Source: Hespellia stercorisuis DSM 15480 (GTDB lineage Bacteria; Bacillota; Clostridia; Lachnospirales; Lachnospiraceae). Taken from it: 64,000 nt of DNA. The position numbers were made by a program, and so were the translations under genes. The stretch covers positions 47,308-111,307 of the forward strand of contig NZ_FQZY01000007.1 of assembly GCF_900142165.1 (NCBI RefSeq), written 5' to 3'. Positions 16,864 to 26,588 of this stretch are shown one piece after another (position 1 is the first letter of the stretch; every line of letters begins with the position of its first letter). The notes under the pieces were generated by a model that ran no database searches, was not told the DNA's origin, and saw nothing but the letters and a program-made list of their open reading frames with translations.

Positions 16864-17946
16864 ATGATAAAAAACATTGATCAAACCTTAGCTCAGCAGA
16901 TCGTCGATACCGTCAAAGATGTCTGCGGGCAGAACATCAATTTCATCGAGCCGTCCGGCATCATTCTTGCCAGCACCAATCCGAATCGAATTGGCATGTT
17001 TCACGAAATCGGCCAAAAAGCAGCTTCTACAGAGACAGCAATCGAGGTGGACGCAAATGACGGGTTCACCGGAACCCGGCACGGAATCAATGTTCCGATT
17101 TTTCACAACAAGACCGTCCTTGCTGTCATCGGTATCACCGGGGAGCCGGAAAAGGTACGGAAGTACGCCTATCTGGCCGAGCGAATCACCAATCTGCTGA
17201 TCCGCGAGAAAGAGCTGAACTCTATCCGCCGCAGTCAGGCGGACATCCGGCAGTTCATCATCGATTCCCTGATCCGCAGGGAGAATGTAAACTATGATTA
17301 TCTGCGGAACTGTCTGCAGAGCATGCAGATTAATACCGACAGTGAAAAGCAGCTGATCCTGATTCAGATTGATTCCAAATACAGCCCGACAAACCTTTCT
17401 TTTGTGGAGCAGAAGATCCAGCAGCTTTTTGAGCGCATGCAGCTTGTGCTGTACACTTTTCACTATCCCAACGAATATCTGGCTGTCATCGATTCCAAAA
17501 AACTCACGGACCAGCTTACCACCCTGAAAAAATTTGCTTCCGCCCACAGTCAGATTCTCAAAATCGGTGTTGGCAGATCGGACGCACTCTATCGGCTGGA
17601 CCAGTCTTATCAGTCTGCCGTCATCGCCTGCAACAGCCTGGTGGAAAACGAGCAGAATCTTGTGCTTTTTGACGATCTGACTCTGGAGATTGTTCTTTCC
17701 GAGCTGAGTGAAAACAGCCGGGAGGCATTCCGGCGCAAAACCATTGCCCCACTGACCGATGAAGAAATTACACTGCTCCAGATTTATTTTGAAGAAAACA
17801 TGTCGCTTGCCGCCACCTCCAACCGGCTTTTTCTTCACAAAAACACCATACAGTACAAGCTGAACCACATTTATCAGCAGAGCGGTCTGAACCCCCGCTG
17901 CTTTCAGGATGCCGTTTTACTGTATCTTGCCGTCAGACTGCGGTAA
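16864..17946 (+). CDS. cdaR: CdaR-family sugar-diacid regulator
   Basis: This 360-residue transcription factor has an N-terminal diacid-recognition domain (LAQQIVDTVKDVCGQNINFI, then STNPNRIGMFHEIGQKAAST), a middle GGDEF-like region, and a C-terminal PucR-type helix-turn-helix (LAATSNRLFLHKNTIQYKLN near residue 320). CdaR proteins sense glucarate, galactarate or glycerate and activate their catabolic genes. The gene is divergent from glycerate kinase with a shared 330-bp control region. The exact ligand is inferred only from that neighbour. Confidence 0.92.
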   Translation: MIKNIDQTLAQQIVDTVKDVCGQNINFIEPSGIILASTNPNRIGMFHEIGQKAASTETAIEVDANDGFTGTRHGINVPIFHNKTVLAVIGITGEPEKVRKYAYLAERITNLLIREKELNSIRRSQADIRQFIIDSLIRRENVNYDYLRNCLQSMQINTDSEKQLILIQIDSKYSPTNLSFVEQKIQQLFERMQLVLYTFHYPNEYLAVIDSKKLTDQLTTLKKFASAHSQILKIGVGRSDALYRLDQSYQSAVIACNSLVENEQNLVLFDDLTLEIVLSELSENSREAFRRKTIAPLTDEEITLLQIYFEENMSLAATSNRLFLHKNTIQYKLNHIYQQSGLNPRCFQDAVLLYLAVRLR

Positions 17947-18071
17947 CTGAAGCCCCCAAAACCATCTCAGCAGATTGCCGTATTCTTCAATCACATCCTC
18001 CGGAAGGGTACTTGAAGCAGTAAAGCAGACATGAAAATTCTGCTTCGCTGCTTCTTCAAGATTTGCAATCA

Positions 18072-18101
18072 AAAGGGACAGGTCTCAGCCTGCCCCTTCT
18101 T
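18072..18101 (-). terminator. Terminator of the beta-CASP nuclease gene
   Basis: AGGGGCAGG pairs with CCTGTCCCT (one mismatch) and is followed on the minus strand by TTTT, just past the stop codon at 18118. It also faces the end of cdaR, and the 17947-18070 stretch shows nothing else clear. Confidence 0.7.
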
Positions 18102-18117
18102 TGTAAATGTGCCCCTA

Positions 18118-19734
18118 CTATTTTGTCTTATCCGGATCCCATCTGTCCGCCAGATTGTAGATCTGTGTCTCAAACTTCGCCAAATCCTTGTTCGCCACCC
18201 CTTCGTTCTTTCTGATTACCTCCAGCAGGTATCTGCCTGCCTGAAGCAGTCTCTCGAATATAGTATTCGCCTGCGTCTTCATTGGTTTCTTTGATTCTGC
18301 CGGAATACGGATACCTTCACTGATGATTTCACCTGTTGCAAGATCCACCTGTCCGCCCGAATACGGTGCAAATGCTTTGTATCCAAACGTGTCGGTAACG
18401 GTCTTTGCAAATTCATCCGTCACGGTATCCTCACCATGTACAACAAAAACATGTTCAAGTTTTGTCTCAAACCCTTTCAGCCAGTTGAGCAGTCCATTCA
18501 TGTCCGCGTGCCCGCTGATGCCGTCCAGATTCCGGATTGTCGCACGAACCTCGATCGGCTCACCGAATATCTTTACCGAAGTCTCACCGTCCAGAAGCTT
18601 TCGTCCCAGCGTCCCCTCTGCCTGATATCCCACGAAAAGAATCGTACATTCCTCCCGCCACAGGTTGTGTTTGAGATGATGACGAATACGGCCCGCATCA
18701 CACATTCCGGATGCCGAGATGATGACCTTGGATTTCTCATTGAAATTGATTGCACGGGAGTCCTCGCTGGTCACCGAGGTCTTCAGACCATCGAATATCA
18801 ACGGGTTGATTCCCTGTCTCACCAGCGCCATTGCCTCCTCGTCGAAGCATCCGTCGATATTGCGGTCAAATATACTCGTCGCCTCCACCGCCAATGGGCT
18901 GTCTACATAGACTTCGAAGTCGGGATATCTGGTGACCAGTCCCTTCTCCTTGATCTCACGGATAAAATAAAGCAGCTCCTGGGTACGCCCAACCGCAAAC
19001 GACGGAATCACCAGATTGCCACCCTTCTCAAAAGTCTCATTCAAGATCTTCGTAAACTCACCCACATAGTCCGGCTTTGTCTCTGCGTGCAGACGGTTGC
19101 CATACGTAGATTCAATAACGACGTAGTCCGCCTCCGTGGTCAGCTGCGGATCCTTGATGATCGGCTGGTCGACATTGCCGACATCACCGGAAAACACAAT
19201 CTTTTTGCTCACTCCGTCCTCCGTGATCCAGACCTCAATACTGGCGGATCCGAGCAGATGTCCCACATCTGTGAACCGCACACGAACCCCTTCACACAAC
19301 TCCACGATTTTTCCATACTCACAGGATTTGAACAGCTGCAGGACATTGATTGCATCCTGCATTTCGTAAATCGGCTCTATAGGCGATCTTCCTGCTCTCT
19401 TCCCCTTGCGGTTCTTCCACTCTGCCTCAAATTCCTGAATGTGCGCACTGTCACGCAGCATAACCTCGCATAGATCCGCTGTGGCGTGAGTGGTCACCAC
19501 GGTCCCCTTAAATCCATTTTTGGAGAGGAGCGGAAGCATTCCCGAATGATCGATATGCGCGTGGGTCAGCAGCACGTAATCGATCTGGTTCTCCTGGATC
19601 GGAAGGGGTTGATTCTCATAAAGATTACGTCCCTGTTCCATTCCACAGTCGATTAAGATATTTTTCCCGTTCGTCTGCAATACATGGCAACTCCCCGTCA
19701 CTTCATGATCGGCACCAATAAAAGTAAGTTTCAT
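18118..19734 (-). CDS. Metallo-beta-lactamase/beta-CASP RNA nuclease
   Basis: A 538-residue protein. The zinc-binding motif THAHIDHSG (residues about 57-65) follows DCGMEQG; DVGHLLGSA and SGDVGN are further metal-ligand segments; the beta-CASP domain carries IPSFAVGRTQELLY and SASGMCDAGRIRHHL; the C-terminal RMMBL part has ISGHADMNGLLNWL and VHGE. This matches YtxP/CPSF-type single-protein nucleases of bacteria that process or degrade RNA; the exact substrate is not known. The ATG at 19734 is preferred over a TTG four codons upstream. The ribosome site is weak. Confidence 0.9.
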   Translation of the reverse strand: MKLTFIGADHEVTGSCHVLQTNGKNILIDCGMEQGRNLYENQPLPIQENQIDYVLLTHAHIDHSGMLPLLSKNGFKGTVVTTHATADLCEVMLRDSAHIQEFEAEWKNRKGKRAGRSPIEPIYEMQDAINVLQLFKSCEYGKIVELCEGVRVRFTDVGHLLGSASIEVWITEDGVSKKIVFSGDVGNVDQPIIKDPQLTTEADYVVIESTYGNRLHAETKPDYVGEFTKILNETFEKGGNLVIPSFAVGRTQELLYFIREIKEKGLVTRYPDFEVYVDSPLAVEATSIFDRNIDGCFDEEAMALVRQGINPLIFDGLKTSVTSEDSRAINFNEKSKVIISASGMCDAGRIRHHLKHNLWREECTILFVGYQAEGTLGRKLLDGETSVKIFGEPIEVRATIRNLDGISGHADMNGLLNWLKGFETKLEHVFVVHGEDTVTDEFAKTVTDTFGYKAFAPYSGGQVDLATGEIISEGIRIPAESKKPMKTQANTIFERLLQAGRYLLEVIRKNEGVANKDLAKFETQIYNLADRWDPDKTK

Positions 19735-19831
19735 AAGCTTCACCAACCTTTTTCTTTTATTGTAACACTTTTAATGCTTTGCGAAAGTATTATTTTCTAA
19801 TCTTTTATTCAAAAAACCTATACTATGGTGT

Positions 19832-20572
19832 TTATTCATACCGCACCATCTCGCGCCTCAGTCTTGCCATGATCTTTTTCTCCAGACGTGAGATATAGGA
19901 CTGGGAAATTCCCAGCAGATCTGCCACTTCTTTCTGTGTCTTCTCCTCCGCCTCAGGGCTCCCCAGGCCGAAGCGCATTTTCACGATAATTTTCTCTCTG
20001 CTGGTCAGCTTATTGATGGCCTTCATGAGAAGCTTTCTCTCCGCCTCCGTCTCCAAATCCTTGTAAATGGTATCCTCCTCCGTCCCCAAAATGTCGGACA
20101 GCAGCAGTTCGTTGCCGTCCCAGTCCACATTCAGCGGCTCATCGATGGAGACCTCCATCTTCGTCTTGTTGTTGCGCCGCAGATACATCAGGATCTCATT
20201 CTCGATGCAGCGGGATGCGTAGGTCGCCAGCTTGATGTTCTTCGTCGGGTTAAATGTATTGATCGCCTTAATCAGACCGATGGTTCCGATGGAGATCAGA
20301 TCCTCCACCCCCACTCCGGTGTTGTCAAACTTTTTCGCGATGTAGACTACCAGCCGCAGATTATGCTCGATCAGAAGCTTTTTTGCCTCCTGATCATATT
20401 GCGTTCCAAGACTGTTGATCGCAGCCGATTCCTCCTGTGTCTCAAGCGGTGCCGGCAGTATTTCCGACCCGCCTATGTAATGAACTTCCTTCGTCTTTGA
20501 AAAAAACAGACTTCTGAAACTCGGTATCACTTTTAATTGAAATTGATGTGGTGCTGCCACTTTTACTATCAT
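19832..20572 (-). CDS. sigE: Mother-cell RNA polymerase sigma factor SigE
   Basis: A 246-residue sigma factor made as an inactive pro-protein. The pro-sequence is about 29 residues long, ending in FSKTKE just before [14 protein letters not shown], the same junction that SpoIIGA cleaves in Bacillus. Region 2 has [20 protein letters not shown] and [16 protein letters not shown]; region 4 has [20 protein letters not shown]. It follows spoIIGA with essentially no gap, as in Bacillus. Sigma-E-like promoters at 42615 and perhaps 11315 would be its targets in this window. Confidence 0.97.
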   Translation of the reverse strand: MIVKVAAPHQFQLKVIPSFRSLFFSKTKEVHYIGGSEILPAPLETQEESAAINSLGTQYDQEAKKLLIEHNLRLVVYIAKKFDNTGVGVEDLISIGTIGLIKAINTFNPTKNIKLATYASRCIENEILMYLRRNNKTKMEVSIDEPLNVDWDGNELLLSDILGTEEDTIYKDLETEAERKLLMKAINKLTSREKIIVKMRFGLGSPEAEEKTQKEVADLLGISQSYISRLEKKIMARLRREMVRYE

Positions 20573-20573
20573 G

Positions 20574-21362
20574 TTAACTGCCTCCTAAGATATCAGGATT
20601 TAAAATCATCTGATACTCCTCCCTCGAGGATATATTTTCTTCACAAATGCCTATCATTGGTTCTTCTATCCAATATTCACGATCTGCCTGTACCTGCAGT
20701 CTCTGTACCCTCACAACCGGAATCACACTCTCCCGCCCGATGGAAATATACGGGATGTACCGGACAGAATACAGCGCTGTATCCGGAAACAACCTTCTTG
20801 CCGTCCGTTTATCCACAATGTTTACCGACTTACCGCTCACCCCATCGTACAGACTGTTTCCCGTATCGATCAGCGCCTTCAGCGGATAGATGCCGGAGCC
20901 GGTATACACGACTACCTCGCAGATTACTTTCTTCATCCGCGCCTGCCGCTGTATAAAAAGCCAGATTCCCCAGACACCATAGCCTGCCGCCAGTGCCGCT
21001 GCAAACAGCACACTGAGTGGCGCCACGATGGTGCGCATACTCTCCAGAATCCCGCCCAATAAAAATGCACTGATATACAACATAACAAGTGCCTCAAAAA
21101 AGAGCTTTTTTTCTTTTACACGCAGGCCAAGCCAGATCATCAGCGTATTGACTACCGTATGAAACAGCAAAATCTTTATGATGGGATATGGAATTGGAAC
21201 TGCGACGATGACACAGGACGACAGTGCGCCCGCAAGTGCCCCCAGAAAGAGAGATCCATGTGTGGTAGAACATTTCAAAATCTTTCCCACCAGTCGAAGC
21301 AGGAGAAAATCCATCATAAAATTAATCAGGAACAGCAGATCAATATAGAGCTCATAATCCAT
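20574..21362 (-). CDS. spoIIGA: Pro-sigma-E processing protease SpoIIGA
   Basis: This 262-residue membrane aspartic protease has five predicted N-terminal helices (residues 1 to about 150) and a C-terminal catalytic domain with the [11 protein letters not shown] motif near residue 165, carrying the catalytic Asp. It sits in the septal membrane and cleaves pro-SigE when signalled by SpoIIR. It lies directly upstream of sigE and is transcribed from a Spo0A-boxed promoter. Length is slightly shorter than the Bacillus protein. Confidence 0.95.
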   Translation of the reverse strand: MDYELYIDLLFLINFMMDFLLLRLVGKILKCSTTHGSLFLGALAGALSSCVIVAVPIPYPIIKILLFHTVVNTLMIWLGLRVKEKKLFFEALVMLYISAFLLGGILESMRTIVAPLSVLFAAALAAGYGVWGIWLFIQRQARMKKVICEVVVYTGSGIYPLKALIDTGNSLYDGVSGKSVNIVDKRTARRLFPDTALYSVRYIPYISIGRESVIPVVRVQRLQVQADREYWIEEPMIGICEENISSREEYQMILNPDILGGS

Positions 21363-21395
21363 GTTTCACCTTCTTTCTCTTACGTATCTGGATTT

Positions 21396-21461
21396 ATTAT
21401 AGAAAAACCGGCTTATAAATTTTGTCGAACGGAGAGAAACGAACTGCTTAATTTTTCGACA
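21396..21461 (-). promoter_or_regulatory. Spo0A-controlled spoIIG promoter
   Basis: Two exact 7-base Spo0A boxes lie upstream of spoIIGA: TGTCGAA on the plus strand (21423-21429) and its complement TTCGACA on the plus strand (21455-21461). TATAAT (-10) occupies 21396-21401. Reading TCGACA as the -35 gives 21 bp of spacing, so box and -35 coincide. The Bacillus spoIIG promoter also has an unusually long spacer and Spo0A boxes, so the logic appears conserved. Confidence 0.75.
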
Positions 21462-21496
21462 GGAAAGCTTTGAGATTTAGAAAATCGCCGCAAAAA

Positions 21497-21526
21497 AAGA
21501 CCATCGGCACAATGCCGATGGTCTTC
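21497..21526 (-). terminator. Terminator of ftsZ
   Basis: A 12-bp stem (AAGACCATCGGC with its complement) around a 5-base loop is followed on the minus strand by seven Ts. It closes the division cluster before the spoIIG promoter. Confidence 0.9.
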
Positions 21527-21547
21527 TTATTATCTAATGATAGTATA

Positions 21548-22753
21548 TTATTTTTTGAAGAAATCCGGAATCTTGATAGACTGCTCTTTCACCTTGCTTG
21601 ACGGTGTTCTCGGAGGTGTCTGCTGTACCGGAGGAATGGAACTTCCTGTTCTGGCTGTCCCGCCTGTTGATCTGGTCGCTGAAGCAGGGATGCTTCCATG
21701 CGTTCTTCTCTCCATATCAGATACCGCTTCACCGGAAGGAAGAATTGATCCGGCTTTCTGCTGTCCTTCCAGTCTGGATTTGAGTTTTGACGCACTGCCG
21801 CCTACGTTGTGAAGACCGGTAGCGATTACAGTGATGGTAGCCTCGTCTGACTTCGTGTCATCGTAAGTTGCACCAAAGATAATGTTCGCGCCCTCTCCAG
21901 CAAGATCCTGTACGTATTCTGCCGCATCACTTGCATCCATCAATGTGATATCTCCAGATACATTGATGATAACGTGTGAAGCACCTGTGATGGTCGTCTC
22001 CAGCAATGGACTCGCAACTGCCTGTTTTACTGCCTCCAGAGCCTTGTCATCGCCCTTGCCTTCACCGATACCGATATGTGCGATACCCTTGTCCTTCATA
22101 ACCGTCTGAACATCTGCAAAGTCCAGGTTGATCAATGATGGAACGTTGATCAGGTCTGTGATACCCTGAATACCTTGCTGCAATACCTCGTCCGCCTTTC
22201 TGAGGGCTTCTGGCATTGTCGTTCTGCGATCTACTACTTCCAGTAATTTATCATTCGGGATCACGATCAGTGTATCCACGTTCTCTTTCAGTTTTTCAAT
22301 ACCGGACAACGCATTCTCCATACGTGTTCTGGACTCAAAGCGAAAAGGCTTTGTCACAACGCCTACTGTAAGTGCGCCCTGCTCCCTCGCAATGCGCGCT
22401 ACCACAGGAGTCGCACCTGTTCCGGTTCCACCGCCCATACCGCAGGTTACAAATACCATGTCGGCACCTTTTAATGCCGCTGATATCTCCTCTGAGCTCT
22501 CTTCTGCTGCTTTCTCGCCTACTTCCGGCTGTGCTCCCGCACCAAGTCCTTTGGTGAGCTTGTCTCCGATCTGCATAAGTGTTGGAGCCTTGCACAACTG
22601 AAGAGCCTGCTTATCTGTATTAATCGCAATAAACTCAACACCTGCAATCTGCTCATCTATCATTCGATTCACGGCATTGTTACCGCCACCGCCGACGCCA
22701 CATACTATAATCCGTGCGGCCGCCTCTGATTCGTTCGTTTTAATTTCTAACAA
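21548..22753 (-). CDS. ftsZ: Cell division protein FtsZ
   Basis: A 401-residue tubulin-like GTPase forming the Z ring. It has [13 protein letters not shown] near residue 20, the GTP-binding [10 protein letters not shown] near 105, and the C-terminal anchor peptide IKIPDFFKK after a Gly/Thr/Pro-rich linker. The start codon is TTG (22751-22753), preceded by AAAGGAGG at 8-base spacing; no ATG gives the proper N-terminus. It is last in the cluster and has its own promoter and terminator. Confidence 0.97.
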   Translation of the reverse strand: MLEIKTNESEAAARIIVCGVGGGGNNAVNRMIDEQIAGVEFIAINTDKQALQLCKAPTLMQIGDKLTKGLGAGAQPEVGEKAAEESSEEISAALKGADMVFVTCGMGGGTGTGATPVVARIAREQGALTVGVVTKPFRFESRTRMENALSGIEKLKENVDTLIVIPNDKLLEVVDRRTTMPEALRKADEVLQQGIQGITDLINVPSLINLDFADVQTVMKDKGIAHIGIGEGKGDDKALEAVKQAVASPLLETTITGASHVIINVSGDITLMDASDAAEYVQDLAGEGANIIFGATYDDTKSDEATITVIATGLHNVGGSASKLKSRLEGQQKAGSILPSGEAVSDMERRTHGSIPASATRSTGGTARTGSSIPPVQQTPPRTPSSKVKEQSIKIPDFFKK

Positions 22754-22808
22754 GAGTATTTCCTCCTTTGTCTTCCTATCATATTATACTATACAACCCA
22801 ATAAGTCT

Positions 22809-22837
22809 ATAATATAGTCTTTTCCCCAAATAATCAA
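22809..22837 (-). promoter_or_regulatory. Sigma-A-type promoter of ftsZ
   Basis: TTGATT (22832-22837) and TATTAT (22809-22814) are 17 bp apart in the 138-bp spacer between ftsQ and ftsZ. A second TATAAT at 22783-22788 could mark another start. Confidence 0.55.
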
Positions 22838-22891
22838 TAGAATTTTGCGTATTTTCTAAACTTTTTACTCAATTCACACTACTTTCATAAC

Positions 22892-24010
22892 CTATTGAGC
22901 CGTATCTCCACCCGTCTGAATGTTCCAGCCTGTGTTGGCATCCTCTGTCACGGTCCAATCCGTGCTCTGATTCTCCGTTCCATTCGTACCGTCCCCGGAG
23001 ATTGTCGTATTCTCCGCGCTGCCGGAGGTATCGCCGGTCGGATCTGCATAAGTCTGTTCCTCACCGCCTGCCGCCGCATCGGCTCCGGTTTCGTCCACTG
23101 CCGTCTCCTGCTGAGCGGCTCCTGTACCGTTCTCCGCCGTATCTCCCTGCGCTGCCGCCTCCTTCGCTTCTTTTGCCGCCTTAGCCGCTGCAGCTGCCTC
23201 CGCTGCGGCCTGCTCCACACTGGCTGGAGTGAAGCTGATTGAGGACTGGTCCGCCGTATAGTTCTCCAGATGCAGCGTCCCGCCCTGTCCGGGATAGAGT
23301 TCCTTCAGTTTCTCAAGGATCGGGGGAATCTGTGCCATTTTATCGCCGAAGTTCTTACTTCCAAGCGAAACTACAATGCTGTCAAAGTACAGCGTGATCT
23401 CCTTCCCGGACACGCCGATCTTTGTCGCGGTCAGCTCCTCCTTTTTCAGATTCTGAGAGACCTCAGCAACATTTGCAAACGCTTCTTTATTCGTCGTCTT
23501 GAGCACTTCATGGACCACGATTTTCGTCGTGTCCGCATCAATCCCCTCCACACATGGAACCCCGTCAATCACATCCGTCGTCTCCAGAATCACAACCCCG
23601 TCCTTGTCAAAATAGACGCGGCTTCCATTCAGATCCAGATAACCGACGATCGACTTCTCATATACATTCACTTTTATGGTCCAGGGATTCTGGAGCGTGA
23701 CCTCCGTCTCATCAACCAGCAGAAGCTGCTCCACATCCGTAAAATTATATTTCCACCAGACGTAAATTGAATTTGTACTGTATTTATCCTTTGCGATCCA
23801 TTCCCGCACCTCGTCCTCCGAACAGTACTGATTGCCCGTCACGTTTACCGTCCGCACATGGAACAGAAGAAGGATGGCCAGCAGAGCGATCGCAATTCCA
23901 AGCAGAATGATCACTGCCCTCGAAAGACCGCTCCTGCGCCGCTTTCTTCTTCTCTTTCTGGGACGTGTGATTCCATCGTCCTGATCTGTATAATATCTCT
24001 GCTGCTGCAT
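22892..24010 (-). CDS. ftsQ: Cell division protein FtsQ/DivIB
   Basis: A 372-residue bitopic division protein. A very basic cytoplasmic N-terminus (about residues 15-27) precedes one helix (about 31-51), then the POTRA-type domain starting VRTVNVTGNQYCSEDEVREW, and a beta domain ending near SISFTPAS (about 270). The last 100 residues are an Ala/Glu/Gly/Thr-rich low-complexity tail longer than in most homologues. It follows ftsW in the dcw cluster. Its role is to stabilise the FtsL/FtsB complex at the septum. Confidence 0.9.
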   Translation of the reverse strand: MQQQRYYTDQDDGITRPRKRRRKRRRSGLSRAVIILLGIAIALLAILLLFHVRTVNVTGNQYCSEDEVREWIAKDKYSTNSIYVWWKYNFTDVEQLLLVDETEVTLQNPWTIKVNVYEKSIVGYLDLNGSRVYFDKDGVVILETTDVIDGVPCVEGIDADTTKIVVHEVLKTTNKEAFANVAEVSQNLKKEELTATKIGVSGKEITLYFDSIVVSLGSKNFGDKMAQIPPILEKLKELYPGQGGTLHLENYTADQSSISFTPASVEQAAAEAAAAAKAAKEAKEAAAQGDTAENGTGAAQQETAVDETGADAAAGGEEQTYADPTGDTSGSAENTTISGDGTNGTENQSTDWTVTEDANTGWNIQTGGDTAQ

Positions 24011-24100
24011 AATTTCCTCCTTATTGTATCCCCTTATTATATTCCCCTTTTTGTGTCCTCTTTTCGCATTCCCTTCATAACGATTCCGAATCGTTGTTCT

Positions 24101-25195
24101 TTATTTTATCAGATTTGACACACTCAGTACAACCCCCATTTCAATCAGCAAAAACATCACGGACGTTCCGCCGTAACTGATGAAGGGAAGAGTGATTCCA
24201 GTATTCGGAATGCTGTTGGTCACCACCGCCACATTCAGCACCAGCTGAATCATCAGATGCGCCATAGTCCCCGACACCAGCATGGTCCCGAACAAATCCC
24301 GGCAGCTGCTCGCAATCACATAAAACCTCCAGATAATCACCAGAAACAGCACAAGAATCAGTATGGTTCCCACCAGGCCAAGCTCCTCGCAGATGATGGA
24401 AAAGATCATATCATTCTGCGCCTCCGGCAGAAATCCCAGCTTTTGGACACTGGCGCCGAATCCCCGGCCGAACAGGCCGCCGGAACCGATTGCGTAGAGT
24501 CCCTGCAGCGTCTGATATCCCTTCTCGTATTTCTCCGGATTCTTCCAGATTGCAATCCGCTCCAACCGGTAGCTCTCCAACGCCAGAAAGATTCCCATCA
24601 TCCCGGCTCCCAGCACGCACATCCACACGAACTGCATGTATTTCGGGCTGGAGATAAAAATCAGGATCATCGCAATCCCCAATATGATGATCGCCGTGCT
24701 CAGATTATTCGTCCCTACCAGCCCCACAATCGGGAGAATGCTGACCAACACCAGAAACAGGCTGGTCAGCTTTCCCATCTTTTTGATGTTCCTGGTCACC
24801 AGATAGGCAAGAAACACGATAACTGCCACCTTGGCATACTCCGACGGCTGAAAAGAAAGAGGTCCAAAAGACAGCCATCTTTTGGACCCGTTATATTCGT
24901 TCCCTACCAGCAGGACCAGCGTGGACAGCACGAGTGCCACCAGATAGCCCGGAACCGCCAGCTTCTTCCACAGGTGGTAATCCACATGCGCCACCGCATA
25001 CATACAGAAGATTCCCAGTATTGTCGCAAAACCCTGCTTTTTCAGATAATAAAAGGCATCCTGAAACTTGACCTGCCCATTATATGCGCTGGTACTGTAG
25101 AGAATCACCAGCCCTGTGACCAGCAGCGCAAAAATCGCCGCGATCAGCGTCTTGTCATATCCACGTTCCCGAGGAGGTTGTTCCAATAAGCTCAC
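24101..25195 (-). CDS. ftsW: SEDS peptidoglycan polymerase FtsW/SpoVE
   Basis: A 364-residue protein with ten membrane helices. SEDS marks are LVILYSTSAYN near the start, KRWLSFGPLSFQPSEYAKVA near residue 110, and PFISYGGTSVMFLLIEMGVV at the end. It polymerises septal glycan with a partner PBP. Lying between murD and ftsQ, it is the cluster's FtsW; a second SEDS gene at 35219 is its paralogue. The chosen GTG is very near the AAGGAA, so a TTG three codons later is a possible start. Confidence 0.93.
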   Translation of the reverse strand: MSLLEQPPRERGYDKTLIAAIFALLVTGLVILYSTSAYNGQVKFQDAFYYLKKQGFATILGIFCMYAVAHVDYHLWKKLAVPGYLVALVLSTLVLLVGNEYNGSKRWLSFGPLSFQPSEYAKVAVIVFLAYLVTRNIKKMGKLTSLFLVLVSILPIVGLVGTNNLSTAIIILGIAMILIFISSPKYMQFVWMCVLGAGMMGIFLALESYRLERIAIWKNPEKYEKGYQTLQGLYAIGSGGLFGRGFGASVQKLGFLPEAQNDMIFSIICEELGLVGTILILVLFLVIIWRFYVIASSCRDLFGTMLVSGTMAHLMIQLVLNVAVVTNSIPNTGITLPFISYGGTSVMFLLIEMGVVLSVSNLIK

Positions 25196-25199
25196 TTCC

Positions 25200-26549
25200 T
25201 TACAGATTGTTTACGATCTCTTTGAACTTATCTCCGCGTTCTTCATAATTTTTAAACATTCCCCAGCTCGCGCATGCAGGTGAAAGCAGTACGGCTTCTC
25301 CGGGCTTCGCGCCCTCCGCACACAATGTTACCGCCTCCTCAAAGGTATCCGCAAGAACGATATCCGTGAACCCAAGTTTTTTGGCCGTAGACGCGATCTT
25401 TTCGCGGGTAGCACCCAACAGCACCAGCCGGACCACTTTTCCGTCAAATGCCTCGATCCATTCATCGTAGGTGGAGTCTTTATCGTATCCGCCCCCGATC
25501 AGCCAGGTCGGCCTGTTCATCGCCTGAATCCCTTTGATTGCCGCATCCGGGTTGGTTCCCTTGGAATCATTATAATAGACCACCCCGTTCTTCTCCGCCA
25601 CAAATTCGATTCTATGCTCCACACCGGCAAATGCCTGAATCGTGGTGCGTATGATCTCCATCGGTGTTCCATACGCGGCAGCCATGGCAACCGCAGCCAT
25701 CACATTCTCGAAATTATGGGTTCCCAGAAGCTGTAGTTCCTCCACATTGCAGACCAGAACTTCCACGCCGTCCGCATTGTATATTATATTCCCGTTCTCC
25801 AGATAAATGCCTTTTTCCAATCGTCTCCGGCTGCTGAAATAAATCACACGGGTATGTAAGGTCTCCCCGAAGCTGCGGGTCTCCTCATCCTCATAGTTCA
25901 GAACACAGGTGTCCTGCTCCGTCTGGTTCTTCGTGATATTCTTCTTCGCATTCATGTACGCTTCCATCGTATGATGGCGGTTCAGATGATCCGGTGTAAA
26001 GTTAAGGATCGCGCTCACCTTCGGCCGGAAGGTGTCAATGCTCTCCAGCTGGAAACTGCTCATCTCTGCCACTGCCACGGAATCCTCCGTCATCTCCAGC
26101 GCCGCGCTCGTATATGGATTGCCGATGTTGCCCACCACGAACACGCTCTCTTTATAGTTTTTCATGATTTCACCCAACAGGGAGGTCGTCGTCGTTTTAC
26201 CGTTTGTCCCCGTAACCGCAAGCACATCGCCCCTGCCGTAGACATAGGCCAGCTCCACCTCTCCCCAGATTGGGATCTGCATCTGCCGCATCTCATTTAC
26301 CACCGGCAGGTCCATCGGCACTCCCGGGCTCATCACCACCAGGCTGAGGCTCTTTTTTACCTCATCCGGAAGTTCTCCCAGAATCACGTCAACGTTTCCA
26401 CCGATCTCCCCGGCGATCTTCTCCGCGTCCAGAGATGTATTGCCGTCATATAAAATCACATCCGCATCCTCGTGCTGCAGCAGTCTGCTGGCTGCCACGC
26501 CGCTGATTCCGGATCCAAATACCAGTACTTTTTTCTTCTTCAGGTTCAT
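25200..26549 (-). CDS. murD: UDP-MurNAc-L-Ala:D-Glu ligase MurD
   Basis: This 449-residue ligase adds D-glutamate to the peptidoglycan precursor. It has an N-terminal Rossmann start (KKKVLVFGSGISGVAASRLL), the ATP loop VTGTNGKTTTTSLLGE near residue 112, FTPDHLNRH near 180, and the C-terminal NDSKGTNPDA near 320. The ATG at 26549 has GGAGG at 10 bases; the ATG three codons earlier is too close to the ribosome site. It lies between mraY and ftsW. Confidence 0.96.
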   Translation of the reverse strand: MNLKKKKVLVFGSGISGVAASRLLQHEDADVILYDGNTSLDAEKIAGEIGGNVDVILGELPDEVKKSLSLVVMSPGVPMDLPVVNEMRQMQIPIWGEVELAYVYGRGDVLAVTGTNGKTTTTSLLGEIMKNYKESVFVVGNIGNPYTSAALEMTEDSVAVAEMSSFQLESIDTFRPKVSAILNFTPDHLNRHHTMEAYMNAKKNITKNQTEQDTCVLNYEDEETRSFGETLHTRVIYFSSRRRLEKGIYLENGNIIYNADGVEVLVCNVEELQLLGTHNFENVMAAVAMAAAYGTPMEIIRTTIQAFAGVEHRIEFVAEKNGVVYYNDSKGTNPDAAIKGIQAMNRPTWLIGGGYDKDSTYDEWIEAFDGKVVRLVLLGATREKIASTAKKLGFTDIVLADTFEEAVTLCAEGAKPGEAVLLSPACASWGMFKNYEERGDKFKEIVNNL

Positions 26550-26588
26550 TTTCTTCATTCCTCCAGTTTCTCTGATTCCTGTACCTTC

